64,000 bases of DNA. It comes from Klenkia soli. GTDB taxonomy: Bacteria; Actinomycetota; Actinomycetes; Mycobacteriales; Geodermatophilaceae. The position numbers were made by a program, and so were the translations under genes. The DNA is taken from NCBI RefSeq assembly GCF_900103975.1, contig NZ_FNIR01000004.1, forward strand, positions 248,001 to 312,000, read 5' to 3'. Position 1 is the stretch's first letter. Every line of letters starts with the position of its first letter. Below, in pieces: positions 1 to 9,344 of this stretch. A model generated the notes under the pieces. The model was not told the origin of the DNA. It saw only the letters and a program-made list of their open reading frames with translations, and searched no databases.

Positions 1-145
1 CGAGGGACCACGTCGTCCACCGCAGACGCCGCGCGACGTCCGGCTGACGAGGCGGCCCGCAGGGTCGCCGAGGATGGCGGGGGAGTGGCTCAACGCCAGC
101 CGGGACGGCACCTGATCGCGGTGGGAGCCCGGAGGGCGACAGTCA
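1..145. other. window edge, no supported gene
   Basis: No gene can be supported here. One plus-strand frame is open from the left edge to a TGA at 113-115 and could be the last codons of an upstream gene, but it is too short and too Arg/Pro-rich to recognise. The next real gene, on the minus strand, ends at 146. Confidence 0.3.
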
Positions 146-1297
146 TCACAGCGGGCTGGTCTGGTCCGACGCCGGCGGCTGGATGCGGAGCACCTTGTCG
201 TCGTCCTCGGCGGGGGTGCCGAGGCCGTCGGTGTTGGACGTGGTGATCCACAGGGCGCCGTCGGCGTCGACGACCACGGTGCGCAGCCGGCCGTACTCGT
301 CGGCCAGGAACGGCTGCGGTTCGTCGACCGGGGCACCGTCGGGGCCGAGGGTGGCCAGCACGACCTGCTCGCCGTCGAGGGCACCGAGGAAGACGAAGCT
401 GCCGGAGATCGCGCACCCGGCGAGTCCACCGGTCTCGGCGGGGACGGTCAGCACCGCGGGGTTCGCGCCGGGGACGGCGACGGGGGAGCCGTAGTCACCG
501 CCGGGCACCAGCCGGTCGAGCTCGTCGGGGCCGGTCGCGGCGTCGTCGGTGGCGTACACGGTGCCGTCGGCACCGACGCACAACCCCTGCACGTTCGACA
601 GCCCCGAGCTGTAGACGGGCCCGGTGCCGACGGGCTGCCCGAAGACGTCGTAGGCGAGGACCTTGCCGGCCAGCGACGCGGGGTCCTGGGCGAGCGTGGC
701 GACCCCGGTGTCGCCGGTGCCCACGTAGAGGGTGCCGTCGACGCCGAACACGAGGCCGCCGCCGTTGCGGGTCTCACCGCGGGGGATGCCGGTGACCACC
801 GGGTTCGGGGTGCCGCCCAGCGGGAAGCGGACCACCCGGTTGTCGGTCGCCGTGGACAGGTAGGCGTAGAACAGCCCGTCCTGGGCGAAGGTGGGCGACA
901 GCGCCAGGCCGAGGAGGCCGCCGTCCCCGGTGGTGTCGACGCCGGGCACGACCATCAGCTCGCGCGCGGGCGAGCGGTCGGGGAAGACCTGCAGCAGCCG
1001 GCCGGTCTCGCGCTCGGCGACCACCCCGGTGCCGTCGGGCAGCAGCACCAGCCCGGTCGGGACGGCGAGGTCGGTGGCCAGCACGTTCGGGTCGCCGGGG
1101 TCCTCCTCGTCGGCGCCGGGCGTGGAGGGGTCACCGGGCGCGGGCGCCGGCACGCTGTCGGTCGGCGGCCCGACCTGGGGGCCGGGCTCCTCCTGCACCG
1201 CGCGGAACGGGCCGGCGGGGGTGTAGCCACCGCCGCCGCAGCCGGCCAGCACGAGGCAGGCGGTCACGGCCACCACCGCGCGGGCTCCCCGGGTCAC
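146..1297 (-). CDS. secreted lipoprotein, beta-propeller (PQQ-dependent sugar dehydrogenase-like)
   Basis: A 383-residue exported lipoprotein. The N-terminus has basic residues, a hydrophobic stretch and a lipobox (LAGC), then a Pro/Asp/Gly-rich linker of about 50 residues. The rest has repeated blades such as GLVLLPDGTGVV, NGGGLVFGVDGTLYVGTGD and GALWITTSN, typical of the glucose/sorbosone dehydrogenase beta-propeller family. Substrate and PQQ binding are not established by reading. The open frame runs far upstream, but I chose GTG at 1297 because it precedes the signal peptide and lies 7 nt downstream of a TACCCT hexamer. It is divergent from the hydroxyacid dehydrogenase gene at 1368. Confidence 0.8.
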   Translation of the reverse strand: MTRGARAVVAVTACLVLAGCGGGGYTPAGPFRAVQEEPGPQVGPPTDSVPAPAPGDPSTPGADEEDPGDPNVLATDLAVPTGLVLLPDGTGVVAERETGRLLQVFPDRSPARELMVVPGVDTTGDGGLLGLALSPTFAQDGLFYAYLSTATDNRVVRFPLGGTPNPVVTGIPRGETRNGGGLVFGVDGTLYVGTGDTGVATLAQDPASLAGKVLAYDVFGQPVGTGPVYSSGLSNVQGLCVGADGTVYATDDAATGPDELDRLVPGGDYGSPVAVPGANPAVLTVPAETGGLAGCAISGSFVFLGALDGEQVVLATLGPDGAPVDEPQPFLADEYGRLRTVVVDADGALWITTSNTDGLGTPAEDDDKVLRIQPPASDQTSPL

Positions 1298-1304
1298 CCT
1301 GGCC

Positions 1305-1310
1305 AGGGTA
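1305..1310 (-). promoter_or_regulatory. -10 hexamer, leaderless lipoprotein gene
   Basis: On the minus strand this reads TACCCT, 7 nt before the GTG at 1297. That spacing puts the transcription start at or next to the start codon. No good -35 was seen. Confidence 0.45.
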
Positions 1311-1353
1311 CGCACCGGGGGCGTCCCGGATCGCCGTCCGACGGGGCGGCCCC

Positions 1354-1359
1354 TAACGT
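1354..1359 (+). promoter_or_regulatory. -10 hexamer, leaderless hydroxyacid dehydrogenase gene
   Basis: TAACGT lies 8 nt before the GTG at 1368. There is no Shine-Dalgarno-like sequence between them, which fits a leaderless mRNA. Confidence 0.5.
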
Positions 1360-1367
1360 CTGCGGAC

Positions 1368-2318
1368 GTGCCCGACAGCCTGACCATCGACCTGCCCGCC
1401 GACGAGGACCTGCACGTCCTGGTGCCCTCCCGCGCGCTCGGGGCGCACCTCGAGCAGCTGGATCCGCGCATCCGTGCGCACCGCGTCGACCCCGCCGACG
1501 GCCCGCCCACCGGTGACGCCGCGCGCGCCCGCATCTGGGTGCCGGCGGGCGGGTCGGCCATCCCCGACGGCTTCCTCGACGGGCTGCCCGACCTGCGCCT
1601 GGTGCAGCTGATGAGCGCCGGTGCGGAGAAGTTCGTGGGGGCGCTGCCCGAGGGCGTCGTGCTCTGCAACGCCCGTGGCGCGCACACCCCGGCCACCGCG
1701 GAGTGGGCGGTCGCCGCCGCCCTGGCCGCCCAGCGCGGCATCCCGCACTTCACCCGCGAGCAGGACGCCGGTCGCTGGTCCTTCGGCACCGAGCACTCGA
1801 TGGTCGGTGCGAACGTGCTGGTCGTCGGGGCCGGGGACATCGGCCGGCTGATCGGTCGCATGCTGGCCGGGTTCGACGTCGACCTCACCTACGTCGCCCG
1901 CACCGCCCGGGACGGCGTCCGCCCGACGTCGGAGCTGCCCGAGCTGCTGCCGACCGCCGACGTCGTCGTCCTCATCGTGCCGGTGACCGACGAGACGACC
2001 GGCATGGTCGACGCCGCCTTCCTGGCGGCGATGAAGGACGACGCCCTGCTGGTCAACGCCGCCCGCGGGGTCGTGGTCGACACCGACGCGCTGCTGGCCG
2101 AGCTCACCGCCGGCCGGTTGCGCGCGGCGCTGGACGTCACCGACCCCGAGCCGCTGCCCGCGGGCCACCCGCTGTACTCGGCCCCCGGGCTGCTGCTGAC
2201 CCCGCACGTCGCCGGCGCCGTGCCCGACACGAACGAGCGGGCGGCCGCCGCGGTCGCCGACCAGCTGCGACGGGTCCTGGCGGGGGAGCCGCTGGCGAAC
2301 GTCGTCGACGCCTACTGA
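1368..2318 (+). CDS. D-2-hydroxyacid dehydrogenase (NAD-dependent)
   Basis: A 316-residue cytosolic oxidoreductase that should interconvert a 2-oxoacid and a D-2-hydroxyacid using NAD(H). The Rossmann motif GAGDIG is at residues 154-159. The catalytic trio is present: Arg about 233 in NAARG, Glu about 261 in DPEP and His about 280 in TPHVAG. It is the short family form, without the C-terminal ACT domain of the real SerA encoded at 12256, so it is probably not the main phosphoglycerate dehydrogenase. The substrate cannot be told from sequence. It is divergent from the lipoprotein gene and followed by the convergent PH-like gene. Confidence 0.88.
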   Translation: MPDSLTIDLPADEDLHVLVPSRALGAHLEQLDPRIRAHRVDPADGPPTGDAARARIWVPAGGSAIPDGFLDGLPDLRLVQLMSAGAEKFVGALPEGVVLCNARGAHTPATAEWAVAAALAAQRGIPHFTREQDAGRWSFGTEHSMVGANVLVVGAGDIGRLIGRMLAGFDVDLTYVARTARDGVRPTSELPELLPTADVVVLIVPVTDETTGMVDAAFLAAMKDDALLVNAARGVVVDTDALLAELTAGRLRAALDVTDPEPLPAGHPLYSAPGLLLTPHVAGAVPDTNERAAAAVADQLRRVLAGEPLANVVDAY

Positions 2319-2362
2319 CCCGCCCCCCTCTGCCTGTCGGGCCGGGCTGCGGGGGCGGGGGG

Positions 2363-2716
2363 TCAGGCCGCGGGGTCGGGGATGCGGCCGGCGGAGACCG
2401 CGGCCAGGCGGGGGAGGTCGCGGGCCCGGACGACGGGCAGCCGGACCTCGGTGCCGCTCGCCCGCACCAGCCAGAGCTCCTGGTCCTCGCCCACCCGCAG
2501 GCCGGCGACGTCCTCCCAGGGCACGGTGCGGCCGACGAGCAGCGTGCGCGGGGTGATGCCGGCGGGGCCGACGTCGACCCCGACCCGCAGCACCCACGCC
2601 GCCGCCAGCAGGGGGACCAGCAGCACGGGCAACCCCCACCAGGCGGCGCCGGCCACCGGCAGCGTGCACGCCGCCAGCACCAGCACGGGCAGCAGGGCGA
2701 CCCGGCTCATCCTCAT
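2363..2716 (-). CDS. small membrane protein with PH-like domain
   Basis: A 117-residue protein. Two hydrophobic segments at residues about 5-45 form a likely membrane hairpin. The soluble remainder has the beta-strand pattern of bacterial PH-like proteins, including [21 protein letters not shown]. Similar proteins sit next to ilvD in other actinobacteria, here divergently. The start is ATG 2716 or the in-frame ATG 2710; GGATGAGG between them could serve 2710. The function is unknown. Confidence 0.7.
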   Translation of the reverse strand: MRMSRVALLPVLVLAACTLPVAGAAWWGLPVLLVPLLAAAWVLRVGVDVGPAGITPRTLLVGRTVPWEDVAGLRVGEDQELWLVRASGTEVRLPVVRARDLPRLAAVSAGRIPDPAA

Positions 2717-2760
2717 CCGCGCGACAGCCACGCAGGCGATGCTCCCAGACGCGGGCGGCC

Positions 2761-2766
2761 TACCAT
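2761..2766 (+). promoter_or_regulatory. -10 hexamer, leaderless ilvD
   Basis: TACCAT lies 8 nt before the ilvD GTG at 2775, with no ribosome binding site between. Confidence 0.45.
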
Positions 2767-2774
2767 CCGGGGTC

Positions 2775-4472
2775 GTGACGACCGCCGACGACACCCGCAC
2801 CTCCACCATGAAGCCCCGGTCCTTCGAGGTGACCGACGGCGACAACCGGGCCCCGGCCCGCGCCATGCTCCGCGCGGTCGGCATGGGCGACGACGACTGG
2901 GTGAAGCCGCAGATCGGCGTGGCGTCGTCCTGGAACGAGATCACCCCCTGCAACCTGAGCCTGGACCGGCTGGCCAAGGCCGTGAAGACCGGTGTGCACG
3001 AGGGCGGCGGGTTCCCGCTGGAGTTCGGCACCATCTCGGTCTCCGACGGCATCTCCATGGGCCACGAGGGCATGCGCGCCTCGCTGGTCTCCCGCGAGGT
3101 CATCGCCGACTCGGTCGAGACGGTCGTGTTCGCCGAGCGGCTGGACGGCTCGGTGCTGCTCGCCGGCTGCGACAAGTCCCTGCCCGGCATGCTCATGGCC
3201 GCCGCCCGCCTGGACCTCGCCGCCGTGTTCCTCTACGCCGGCGCCACGATGCCCGGCAAGCTCGGCGACCGCGACCTCACGATCATCGACGTCTTCGAGG
3301 GCGTGGGCGCGTGCGCCGCGGGCAAGATCACCCGCGAGCAGCTGACCGAGATCGAGAAGGCCACCTGCCCGGGCGAGGGTGCCTGCGGTGGCATGTACAC
3401 CGCCAACACGATGGCCAGCGCCGCCGAGGCGCTGGGCATGAGCCTGCCCGGCAGCGCCGCCCCGCCGGCTCCGGACAAGCGCCGGGACGGCTTCGCGGTG
3501 GAGTCCGGCAAGGCCGTCGTCGAGCTGCTGCGCCGGGGCATCACCGCGCGCGACATCATGACCAAGGAGGCGTTCGAGAACGCCATCACCGTCGTCATGG
3601 CCCTCGGCGGCTCGACCAACGCGGTGCTGCACCTGCTGGCCATCGCGCACGAGGCCGGCGTCGACCTCACCCTCGACGACTTCAACCGGATCGGCGACAA
3701 GACGCCCCACCTGGCCGACGTGAAGCCCTTCGGCCGGTTCGTCATGACCGACATCGACCGCATCGGCGGGGTGCCGGTGGTCATGAAGGCGCTGCTGGAC
3801 GCCGGCCTGCTGCACGGCGACTGCCTGACCGTCACCGGCAAGACCATGGCCGAGAACCTGGCGCACATCGGCCCGCAGGACCCCGACGGCGCGATCATCC
3901 GCGCGATGGACGACCCGATCCACAGGACCGGCGGGCTGACGATCCTGCGCGGCTCGCTGTCGCCCGACGGCGCCGTCGTGAAGAGCGCCGGGTTCGACGC
4001 AGAGGTCTTCGACGGGACGGCCCGGGTGTTCGACGGCGAGGCCGGGGCCATGGAGGCCGTCACCGAGGGCACCCTCAAGGCCGGCGACGTCGTCGTCATC
4101 CGGTACGAGGGCCCGCGCGGCGGCCCGGGCATGCGCGAGATGCTCGCCGTCACCGGCGCCATCAAGGGCGCCGGGCTCGGCAAGGACGTCCTGCTGCTCA
4201 CCGACGGCCGCTTCTCCGGCGGGACGACGGGCCTGTGCGTGGGCCACATCGCCCCCGAGGCGGCCGACGCCGGGCCCATCGCCTTCGTCCGCGACGGCGA
4301 CCGGATCGTGCTCGACCTCGCCGCCCGCACCCTGGACCTGCACGTGGACGCCGAGGAGCTGGCCCGTCGCCGCGAGGGCTGGGCCCCGCCCGCCCCGCGG
4401 TACACCCGCGGCGTGCTGGGCAAGTACGCCAAGCTCGTGGGCTCGGCTGCGCAGGGCGCCATCTGCGGGTAG
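2775..4472 (+). CDS. ilvD: dihydroxy-acid dehydratase
   Basis: A 565-residue enzyme of the third common step of Val/Ile synthesis: it dehydrates 2,3-dihydroxy-3-methylbutanoate and -pentanoate to the 2-keto acids. The three Cys expected to hold the iron-sulfur cluster are visible at about 59 (ITPCN), 132 (GCDKSLPGM) and 204 ([14 protein letters not shown]). The C-terminal signature [14 protein letters not shown] is intact. The open frame extends upstream, but GTG 2775 was chosen because it follows the TACCAT hexamer and gives the usual family length. It is upstream of, and separate from, ilvBNC, with a signalling gene between. Confidence 0.97.
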   Translation: MTTADDTRTSTMKPRSFEVTDGDNRAPARAMLRAVGMGDDDWVKPQIGVASSWNEITPCNLSLDRLAKAVKTGVHEGGGFPLEFGTISVSDGISMGHEGMRASLVSREVIADSVETVVFAERLDGSVLLAGCDKSLPGMLMAAARLDLAAVFLYAGATMPGKLGDRDLTIIDVFEGVGACAAGKITREQLTEIEKATCPGEGACGGMYTANTMASAAEALGMSLPGSAAPPAPDKRRDGFAVESGKAVVELLRRGITARDIMTKEAFENAITVVMALGGSTNAVLHLLAIAHEAGVDLTLDDFNRIGDKTPHLADVKPFGRFVMTDIDRIGGVPVVMKALLDAGLLHGDCLTVTGKTMAENLAHIGPQDPDGAIIRAMDDPIHRTGGLTILRGSLSPDGAVVKSAGFDAEVFDGTARVFDGEAGAMEAVTEGTLKAGDVVVIRYEGPRGGPGMREMLAVTGAIKGAGLGKDVLLLTDGRFSGGTTGLCVGHIAPEAADAGPIAFVRDGDRIVLDLAARTLDLHVDAEELARRREGWAPPAPRYTRGVLGKYAKLVGSAAQGAICG

Positions 4473-4539
4473 GCCCCGAAGGGGTGAGTCCGCCCGGGTC
4501 GGCCTCGTCGGCCGGCCCCGGTCTGCCGATGTCGATCAC

Positions 4540-7218
4540 GTGGACCGCACCCGGCGCTGGACCCCGTTCGCGGGGCTGGCGTACCTGACCCTGCTCGGTG
4601 GTGCTGCGCTGCTCCCGCCGGGCCAGCGCCGGTTGGCCTCCGACGCCGTGGTCGTGGTGGCCGCCGTCGTCACCGCCGTGGTCGTCGCCCGGGCCGGGCG
4701 CCGCACCTGCGCCCGGGCCCGCGGGTGGCACCTGGTCTCGCTCTCCCTGGTCGCCGGGGTCGTCCTGGCCTCGTCGGCCGAGCTGCTCTCCGCCGTCCAC
4801 GGTCCGGTCGACCCGCCGCGCACGGCGGCCTCGGTGCTGCCGCACCTCCTGGGCGCCGTGGCCGTCCTGACCCTGCTCGGCCGGTCGCGGCTGCGGGCCG
4901 GGGGAGCGCGGTTGCTGGTCGAGAGCGCCCTGTTCTGCACCGCGGCGTTCGTGCTGGCCCAGCTGCTCGTCGTCGGACCGCTGGTGCGCGACCTGGTGCT
5001 CAGCGGCCCCGCGCGGGCGGCGCTGGAGGCCAGCTGCCTGGCCGCGACCCTGCTGCTCGGCTCCGGCCTCACCTTCGTCACCGCGGCCGGCCCGGCCCGG
5101 CGGACCACCGGCGGCGTGACCCTCGCCGGGTTGGCCGCCGTCGCGGTGGCCGACTGCCTGTCCGTGCTGGGGTCCGCCGGCCCCTTCGGCCTGCTGGGCA
5201 CCGGCAGCCGCGCGCTCTACCTGGTCGGGTTGGTGCTGCTCTGCCTGGCCGCCCAGCAGGACCCCGGCGACGGGCCGGCCGAGCGCGCGCCCGGACGCCG
5301 GTTGACCCACGGCATCACCCTGGCCGGCCAGCTGCTCCCGCACGGCGTGATGGTGCTGGCCGCCGTCCTGCTGCTGGGCTCCGCGCTGTTCATGGCGACC
5401 CCCACCGCGGCGGCCCTGGTGGCGGTCGCCCTCGGGTTGCTGCTCACCGGCGTGCACCGGGTGGTCGTCGTCGGTGACGAGATGCGCTACGCCGGCGGGC
5501 TCGCGCGCAGCGAGGCCTGGTTCCGCCGGGTGGTCCGGGCCAGCAGCGACGCCGTCCTCGTGCTCGACGACGACCGGGCCGTCACCTGGGCGGCCTCCGT
5601 CCTGGCCGACCCCGCGGAGGCCGCCGGCCGCCCCCTGCTCGGGGTCCCGCTGGTCGACCGCGTGCACCCGCAGGACGTCGAGACCGTGCGCGCCTGGCTC
5701 GGGGACGCGGACGGCCCCGAGGTCGCCCTCGACGGCTTGTGCAGCTTCCGGCTGCCGGCCGAGGACGGCAGCTGGCGGGTCTGGGAGGCGGGCGTCACCG
5801 ACCTGCGGGCCGACGCCGCCGTGGGTGCCCTCGTGCTGCACTGCCGGGACGTCACCGTGCGGCTGCACGCCGAGGACGAGCTGCGCTCGCTGGCCTTCAC
5901 CGACCCGGCCACCGGCCTGCCCAACCGCGCGGCGCACGTGATCGCGCTGGCCGAGGAGCTGGCCGCGGCCGACGACGCGCCGCAGGTGGCCCTGCTGCTG
6001 TTCGAGGTCGAGGGCCTGGACGAGGCGAGGGAGAACGTCGGTCGCGACGTCGTCGAGCTCTCCGTGGTCGAGATCGGCCGCCGCCTGCGGGCCACGGTGC
6101 GCGGCGACGACCTGGTCGCCCGCGTCGGGCCCGAGGTGTTCGCCGTCCTGGCGCACGGCGAGGGGGACGAACCCGACCGGGTCGCCGCCCGCTGCCTGTC
6201 CGTCGTCGAGCAGCCGGTCGTGACCCCCCTGGGGCTCGTCGACCTCAGCGCAGCCGTCGGCCTGGTCCCGCTGGTGGGAGGGCTCGGCCCCGAGACCGTG
6301 CTGGACCGGGCCGAGCTGGCCGTCCGGGAGGCGCGGCGGTCCGGGACCGGGTCGGTGCGCCGGTACGACCCCGCCCTGGGGGCCGTCCGGGACCGCCGGG
6401 AACGACTGCGGGCCGACCTGGTCGGTGCCCGGGCGCGCGGCGAGCTCGGCCTGGTGTGGCAGCCCATCGTCTCGCTGGCCGAGCAGCGGGTCACCGGCGT
6501 CGAGGCGCTGGTGCGCTGGAACCACCCCGTGTTCGGCGAGCTGGAGCCCGAGGAGTTCATCCCGGTCGCCGAGCGCGCCGGGCTGGTCGGCGACGTGCAG
6601 CGCTGGGTGCTCCACGAGGCACTCCTCGCCGCTGCCGCCCTGCCCGAGCACGGCGCGCCGCTGCGGCTGGGCATCAACGTCTCCGCGGTGCACCTGGCCA
6701 GCGGCACCGTCGTCGGCGACGTGTCGAGCGCCCTGCGGGCCGCCGGGTTCCCCGCCCAGCGGCTGGTCGTCGAGGTCGCCGGCAGCACGACGCTGCTGGA
6801 GGACCCGTCGGTGGCGTCGGACTTCGCCGCGCTGCGGCTGATGGGCGTGCACCTGGCCCTGGACGACTTCGGCGCGCCGTCCTCGACGCTGGACCACCTG
6901 ACCCGGTTGCCGGTCGACGTCGTCAAGCTCGACCGCACCTTCCTCGCCCGCGTGGACAAGGAGAAGCAGACCCGCGCGCTGTGCGCCTCGGTCATCGGGA
7001 TCGGCGGCGACCTGGGCATCGACGTGGTCGCCGAGGGGGTCGAGACCCCCAGCCAGCTGACGGTGCTGCGCACCCTGGGGTGCGGGTTCGCGCAGGGCTT
7101 CCTGCTCTCCCGGCCGCTGACGCTGCCCGCCCTCGTCGCCTGCCTGGACGCCGGCGGTGGTCACCTCTGGCCCGGGCAGGTCGGGCGGGTCGACGTCGCG
7201 CGGGCCGACGCCGGCTGA
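4540..7218 (+). CDS. membrane protein with PAS-like, degenerate GGDEF and EAL domains
   Basis: An 892-residue cyclic-di-GMP protein. The first 300 or so residues hold about eight hydrophobic segments. A PAS-like region follows at about 320-440, then GGDEF at about 445-610 and EAL at about 625-870. The diguanylate cyclase signature is replaced: residues 530-534 read GPEVF instead of GGDEF, so cyclase activity is probably lost. The EAL domain keeps its catalytic residues: E655 in EALVRW, Asn in GINVS, DDFG, VVKLD, VVAEGVET and a Gln near the end. I infer a membrane sensor that hydrolyses c-di-GMP, with the GGDEF domain as a possible GTP-binding regulator. It lies alone between ilvD and ilvB. 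Confidence 0.9.
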   Translation: MDRTRRWTPFAGLAYLTLLGGAALLPPGQRRLASDAVVVVAAVVTAVVVARAGRRTCARARGWHLVSLSLVAGVVLASSAELLSAVHGPVDPPRTAASVLPHLLGAVAVLTLLGRSRLRAGGARLLVESALFCTAAFVLAQLLVVGPLVRDLVLSGPARAALEASCLAATLLLGSGLTFVTAAGPARRTTGGVTLAGLAAVAVADCLSVLGSAGPFGLLGTGSRALYLVGLVLLCLAAQQDPGDGPAERAPGRRLTHGITLAGQLLPHGVMVLAAVLLLGSALFMATPTAAALVAVALGLLLTGVHRVVVVGDEMRYAGGLARSEAWFRRVVRASSDAVLVLDDDRAVTWAASVLADPAEAAGRPLLGVPLVDRVHPQDVETVRAWLGDADGPEVALDGLCSFRLPAEDGSWRVWEAGVTDLRADAAVGALVLHCRDVTVRLHAEDELRSLAFTDPATGLPNRAAHVIALAEELAAADDAPQVALLLFEVEGLDEARENVGRDVVELSVVEIGRRLRATVRGDDLVARVGPEVFAVLAHGEGDEPDRVAARCLSVVEQPVVTPLGLVDLSAAVGLVPLVGGLGPETVLDRAELAVREARRSGTGSVRRYDPALGAVRDRRERLRADLVGARARGELGLVWQPIVSLAEQRVTGVEALVRWNHPVFGELEPEEFIPVAERAGLVGDVQRWVLHEALLAAAALPEHGAPLRLGINVSAVHLASGTVVGDVSSALRAAGFPAQRLVVEVAGSTTLLEDPSVASDFAALRLMGVHLALDDFGAPSSTLDHLTRLPVDVVKLDRTFLARVDKEKQTRALCASVIGIGGDLGIDVVAEGVETPSQLTVLRTLGCGFAQGFLLSRPLTLPALVACLDAGGGHLWPGQVGRVDVARADAG

Positions 7219-7252
7219 CGGCCGGACGCCGCCGTCCCACGGAGCGGACCGG

Positions 7253-7270
7253 CCCATCCCAGTGGATGGG
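7253..7270 (+). terminator. inverted repeat after EAL gene
   Basis: CCCATCC and GGATGGG form a perfect 7-bp stem with the loop CAGT. It lies 35 nt after the EAL gene stop and 9 nt before the -35 of the ilvB leader promoter. It has no T tract, so it could be a weak terminator or a regulator site. Confidence 0.35.
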
Positions 7271-7279
7271 AAGCGGTGG

Positions 7280-7309
7280 TTGACGCAGGGCGGTGCCCGG
7301 GCGCACAGT
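7280..7309 (+). promoter_or_regulatory. promoter of ilvB leader
   Basis: TTGACG (7280-7285) and CACAGT (7304-7309) are separated by 18 nt. Transcription would begin about 6 nt later, at the GTG of the leader peptide, so the leader itself would be leaderless. Confidence 0.5.
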
Positions 7310-7315
7310 ACTGGC

Positions 7316-7351
7316 GTGCTGCGTCCTGCCCTCCTCGTAGTCATCGACTAG
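7316..7351 (+). CDS. ilvB leader peptide (branched-chain attenuator)
   Basis: An 11-residue peptide, [11 protein letters not shown], from GTG 7316 to TAG 7351. It contains three Leu, two Val and one Ile, the end products of the pathway downstream. A hairpin starts at the stop codon and a T-tract terminator follows, before ilvB. Ribosome-mediated attenuation of ilvBNC by a branched-chain leader peptide is known in Corynebacterium; the same role here is an inference. It is too short for ordinary gene finders. Confidence 0.75.
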   Translation: MLRPALLVVID

Positions 7352-7377
7352 CGCGCCGGTCCACCGACCGTCGCGCT
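7350..7377 (+). promoter_or_regulatory. ilvB leader hairpin at stop codon
   Basis: AGCGCGCCGGTC (7350-7361) pairs with GACCGTCGCGCT (7366-7377), with one mismatch and a 4-nt loop. The 5' arm overlaps the TAG of the leader peptide, so a ribosome at the stop would block it. Confidence 0.7.
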
Positions 7378-7379
7378 CA

Positions 7380-7412
7380 CCCCTCCGTGCCTCCTGGCAC
7401 GAGGGGTTTTTT
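7380..7412 (+). terminator. ilvB attenuator terminator
   Basis: CCCCTC-C-GTGCC pairs with GGCACGAGGGG (one bulged C, loop TCCT), followed at once by six T. This is a canonical intrinsic terminator between the leader peptide and ilvB. Confidence 0.85.
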
Positions 7413-7466
7413 GTTGGCCGCGTCCGACCGCACACCCACCCCCGCGCCCAGGGAGACCCACCCGAG

Positions 7467-9344
7467 ATGAGCACCACCACCGCCCCCGCCCGCGAGACCC
7501 CCACCCAGGTCGCCGCTGAGGCCACCGTGGGGGTCGAGACCACCGACGGCTCGGTCGTGGACCCGAGCTCGCCGGCCCGCGGCATCACCGGCGCGCAGAG
7601 CCTCGTGCGCTCGCTCGAGGCCGTCGGCGTCGACCTGGTCTTCGGCCTGCCCGGCGGGGCGATCCTCCCGCTGTACGACCCGCTCTTCGACTCCTCGGTC
7701 CGGCACGTCCTGGTCCGGCACGAGCAGGGCGCCGGCCACGCGGCCACCGGGTACGCGCAGGCCACCGGTCGGGTCGGCGTCTGCATGGCCACCTCGGGGC
7801 CCGGTGCCACCAACCTGGTCACCCCGCTGGCCGACGCCTACATGGACTCCGTCCCGCTCGTGGCCATCACCGGGCAGGTGGCCAGCGGCTTCATCGGCAC
7901 CGATGCGTTCCAGGAGGCCGACATCCGGGGCATCACGATGCCGATCACCAAGCACAACTTCCTGGTCACCCACGCCGACGAGATCCCGCAGCGGATCGCC
8001 GAGGCGTTCCACCTGGCCTCCACCGGCCGCCCCGGCCCGGTCCTGGTCGACGTCCCCAAGGACGTCCTGCAGGCGACGACGGACTTCGTCTGGCCGCCGC
8101 GGATCGACCTGCCCGGCTACAAGCCGACCACCCGCCCGCACGGCAAGCAGGTCCGGGAGGCCGCCGCCGTCATCCAGGCCGCGAAGCAGCCGGTGCTCTA
8201 CGTCGGCGGCGGCGTGCTCAAGGCCGGTGCCAGCGAGGTGCTGGCCGAGCTGGCCGAGCTGACCGGGGCGCCGGTCGTCACCACGTTGATGGCGCGCGGC
8301 GCATTCCCCGACAGCCACGCCCAGCACCTGGGCATGCCCGGCATGCACGGCACCGTCACCGCCGTCGCCGCGCTGCAGAAGGCCGACCTCCTGGTGGCCC
8401 TGGGCGCCCGCTTCGACGACCGCGTCACCGGCAAGCTCGAGAGCTTCGCCCCGGACGCCACCATCGTGCACGCCGACATCGACCCGGCCGAGATCGGCAA
8501 GAACCGCAAGGCCGACGTCCCGATCGTGGGCGACGCGAAGGAGACCATCACCGAGCTGGTCGCCGCGCTGACCACCCTGCAGGGCGAGCACGGCCGGCCC
8601 GACCTCTCCGGCTGGTGGGCCCAGCTCGACCGGTGGCGCGAGACCTACCCGCTGGGCTACGACCTGCCCGAGGACGGCGCCCTGTCGCCGCAGTACGTCA
8701 TCGAGCGGCTGGGCGCCATCGCCGGGCCCGACGCGGTCTACTGCGCCGGGGTCGGCCAGCACCAGATGTGGGCCGCGCAGTTCGTGAAGTACGAGAAGCC
8801 GGGCACCTGGCTCAACAGCGGCGGCCTGGGCACGATGGGCTACGCCGTCCCCGCGGCCATGGGCGCCAAGGCCGGCCGCCCCGAGGCCACCGTGTGGGCC
8901 ATCGACGGCGACGGCTGCTTCCAGATGACCAACCAGGAGCTGGCCACCTGCGCCATCGAGGGCATCCCGATCAAGGTCGCCGTGATCAACAACGGCAACC
9001 TGGGCATGGTCCGGCAGTGGCAGACCCTGTTCTACGAGGGCCGCTACTCCAACACCCGGCTGCACAACCGCGGCTCCGGCGGTGGCGAGATCGAGCCGAT
9101 CCGCATCCCGGACTTCGTGAAGCTGGGGGAGGCCCTGGGCTGCGTCGGCCTGCGCTGCGAGCGTCCCGAGGACGTCGACGCCACCATCGCCGCCGCCATG
9201 GAGATCACCGACCGCCCGGTGGTCATCGACTTCGTCGTGGGCTCGGACGCCCAGGTCTGGCCGATGGTGGCCGCCGGCGCCAGCAACGACGACATCCTCG
9301 CCGCGCGGGACGTCCGCCCGGTCTTCACGGAAGGCCCCGTCTGA
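7467..9344 (+). CDS. ilvB: acetolactate synthase, large catalytic subunit
   Basis: A 625-residue TPP- and FAD-dependent enzyme. It condenses two pyruvates, or pyruvate with 2-oxobutanoate, in the first common step of Val/Leu/Ile synthesis. The TPP-activating Glu is about residue 86 ([10 protein letters not shown]). The TPP/Mg motif begins GDG at 481-483 and ends with NNGNLGMV. About 35 non-conserved residues precede the core, as in other actinobacteria. ATG 7467 follows AGGGAG. The stop overlaps the ilvN start (TGATG), implying translational coupling. It lies behind the leader attenuator. Confidence 0.98.
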   Translation: MSTTTAPARETPTQVAAEATVGVETTDGSVVDPSSPARGITGAQSLVRSLEAVGVDLVFGLPGGAILPLYDPLFDSSVRHVLVRHEQGAGHAATGYAQATGRVGVCMATSGPGATNLVTPLADAYMDSVPLVAITGQVASGFIGTDAFQEADIRGITMPITKHNFLVTHADEIPQRIAEAFHLASTGRPGPVLVDVPKDVLQATTDFVWPPRIDLPGYKPTTRPHGKQVREAAAVIQAAKQPVLYVGGGVLKAGASEVLAELAELTGAPVVTTLMARGAFPDSHAQHLGMPGMHGTVTAVAALQKADLLVALGARFDDRVTGKLESFAPDATIVHADIDPAEIGKNRKADVPIVGDAKETITELVAALTTLQGEHGRPDLSGWWAQLDRWRETYPLGYDLPEDGALSPQYVIERLGAIAGPDAVYCAGVGQHQMWAAQFVKYEKPGTWLNSGGLGTMGYAVPAAMGAKAGRPEATVWAIDGDGCFQMTNQELATCAIEGIPIKVAVINNGNLGMVRQWQTLFYEGRYSNTRLHNRGSGGGEIEPIRIPDFVKLGEALGCVGLRCERPEDVDATIAAAMEITDRPVVIDFVVGSDAQVWPMVAAGASNDDILAARDVRPVFTEGPV

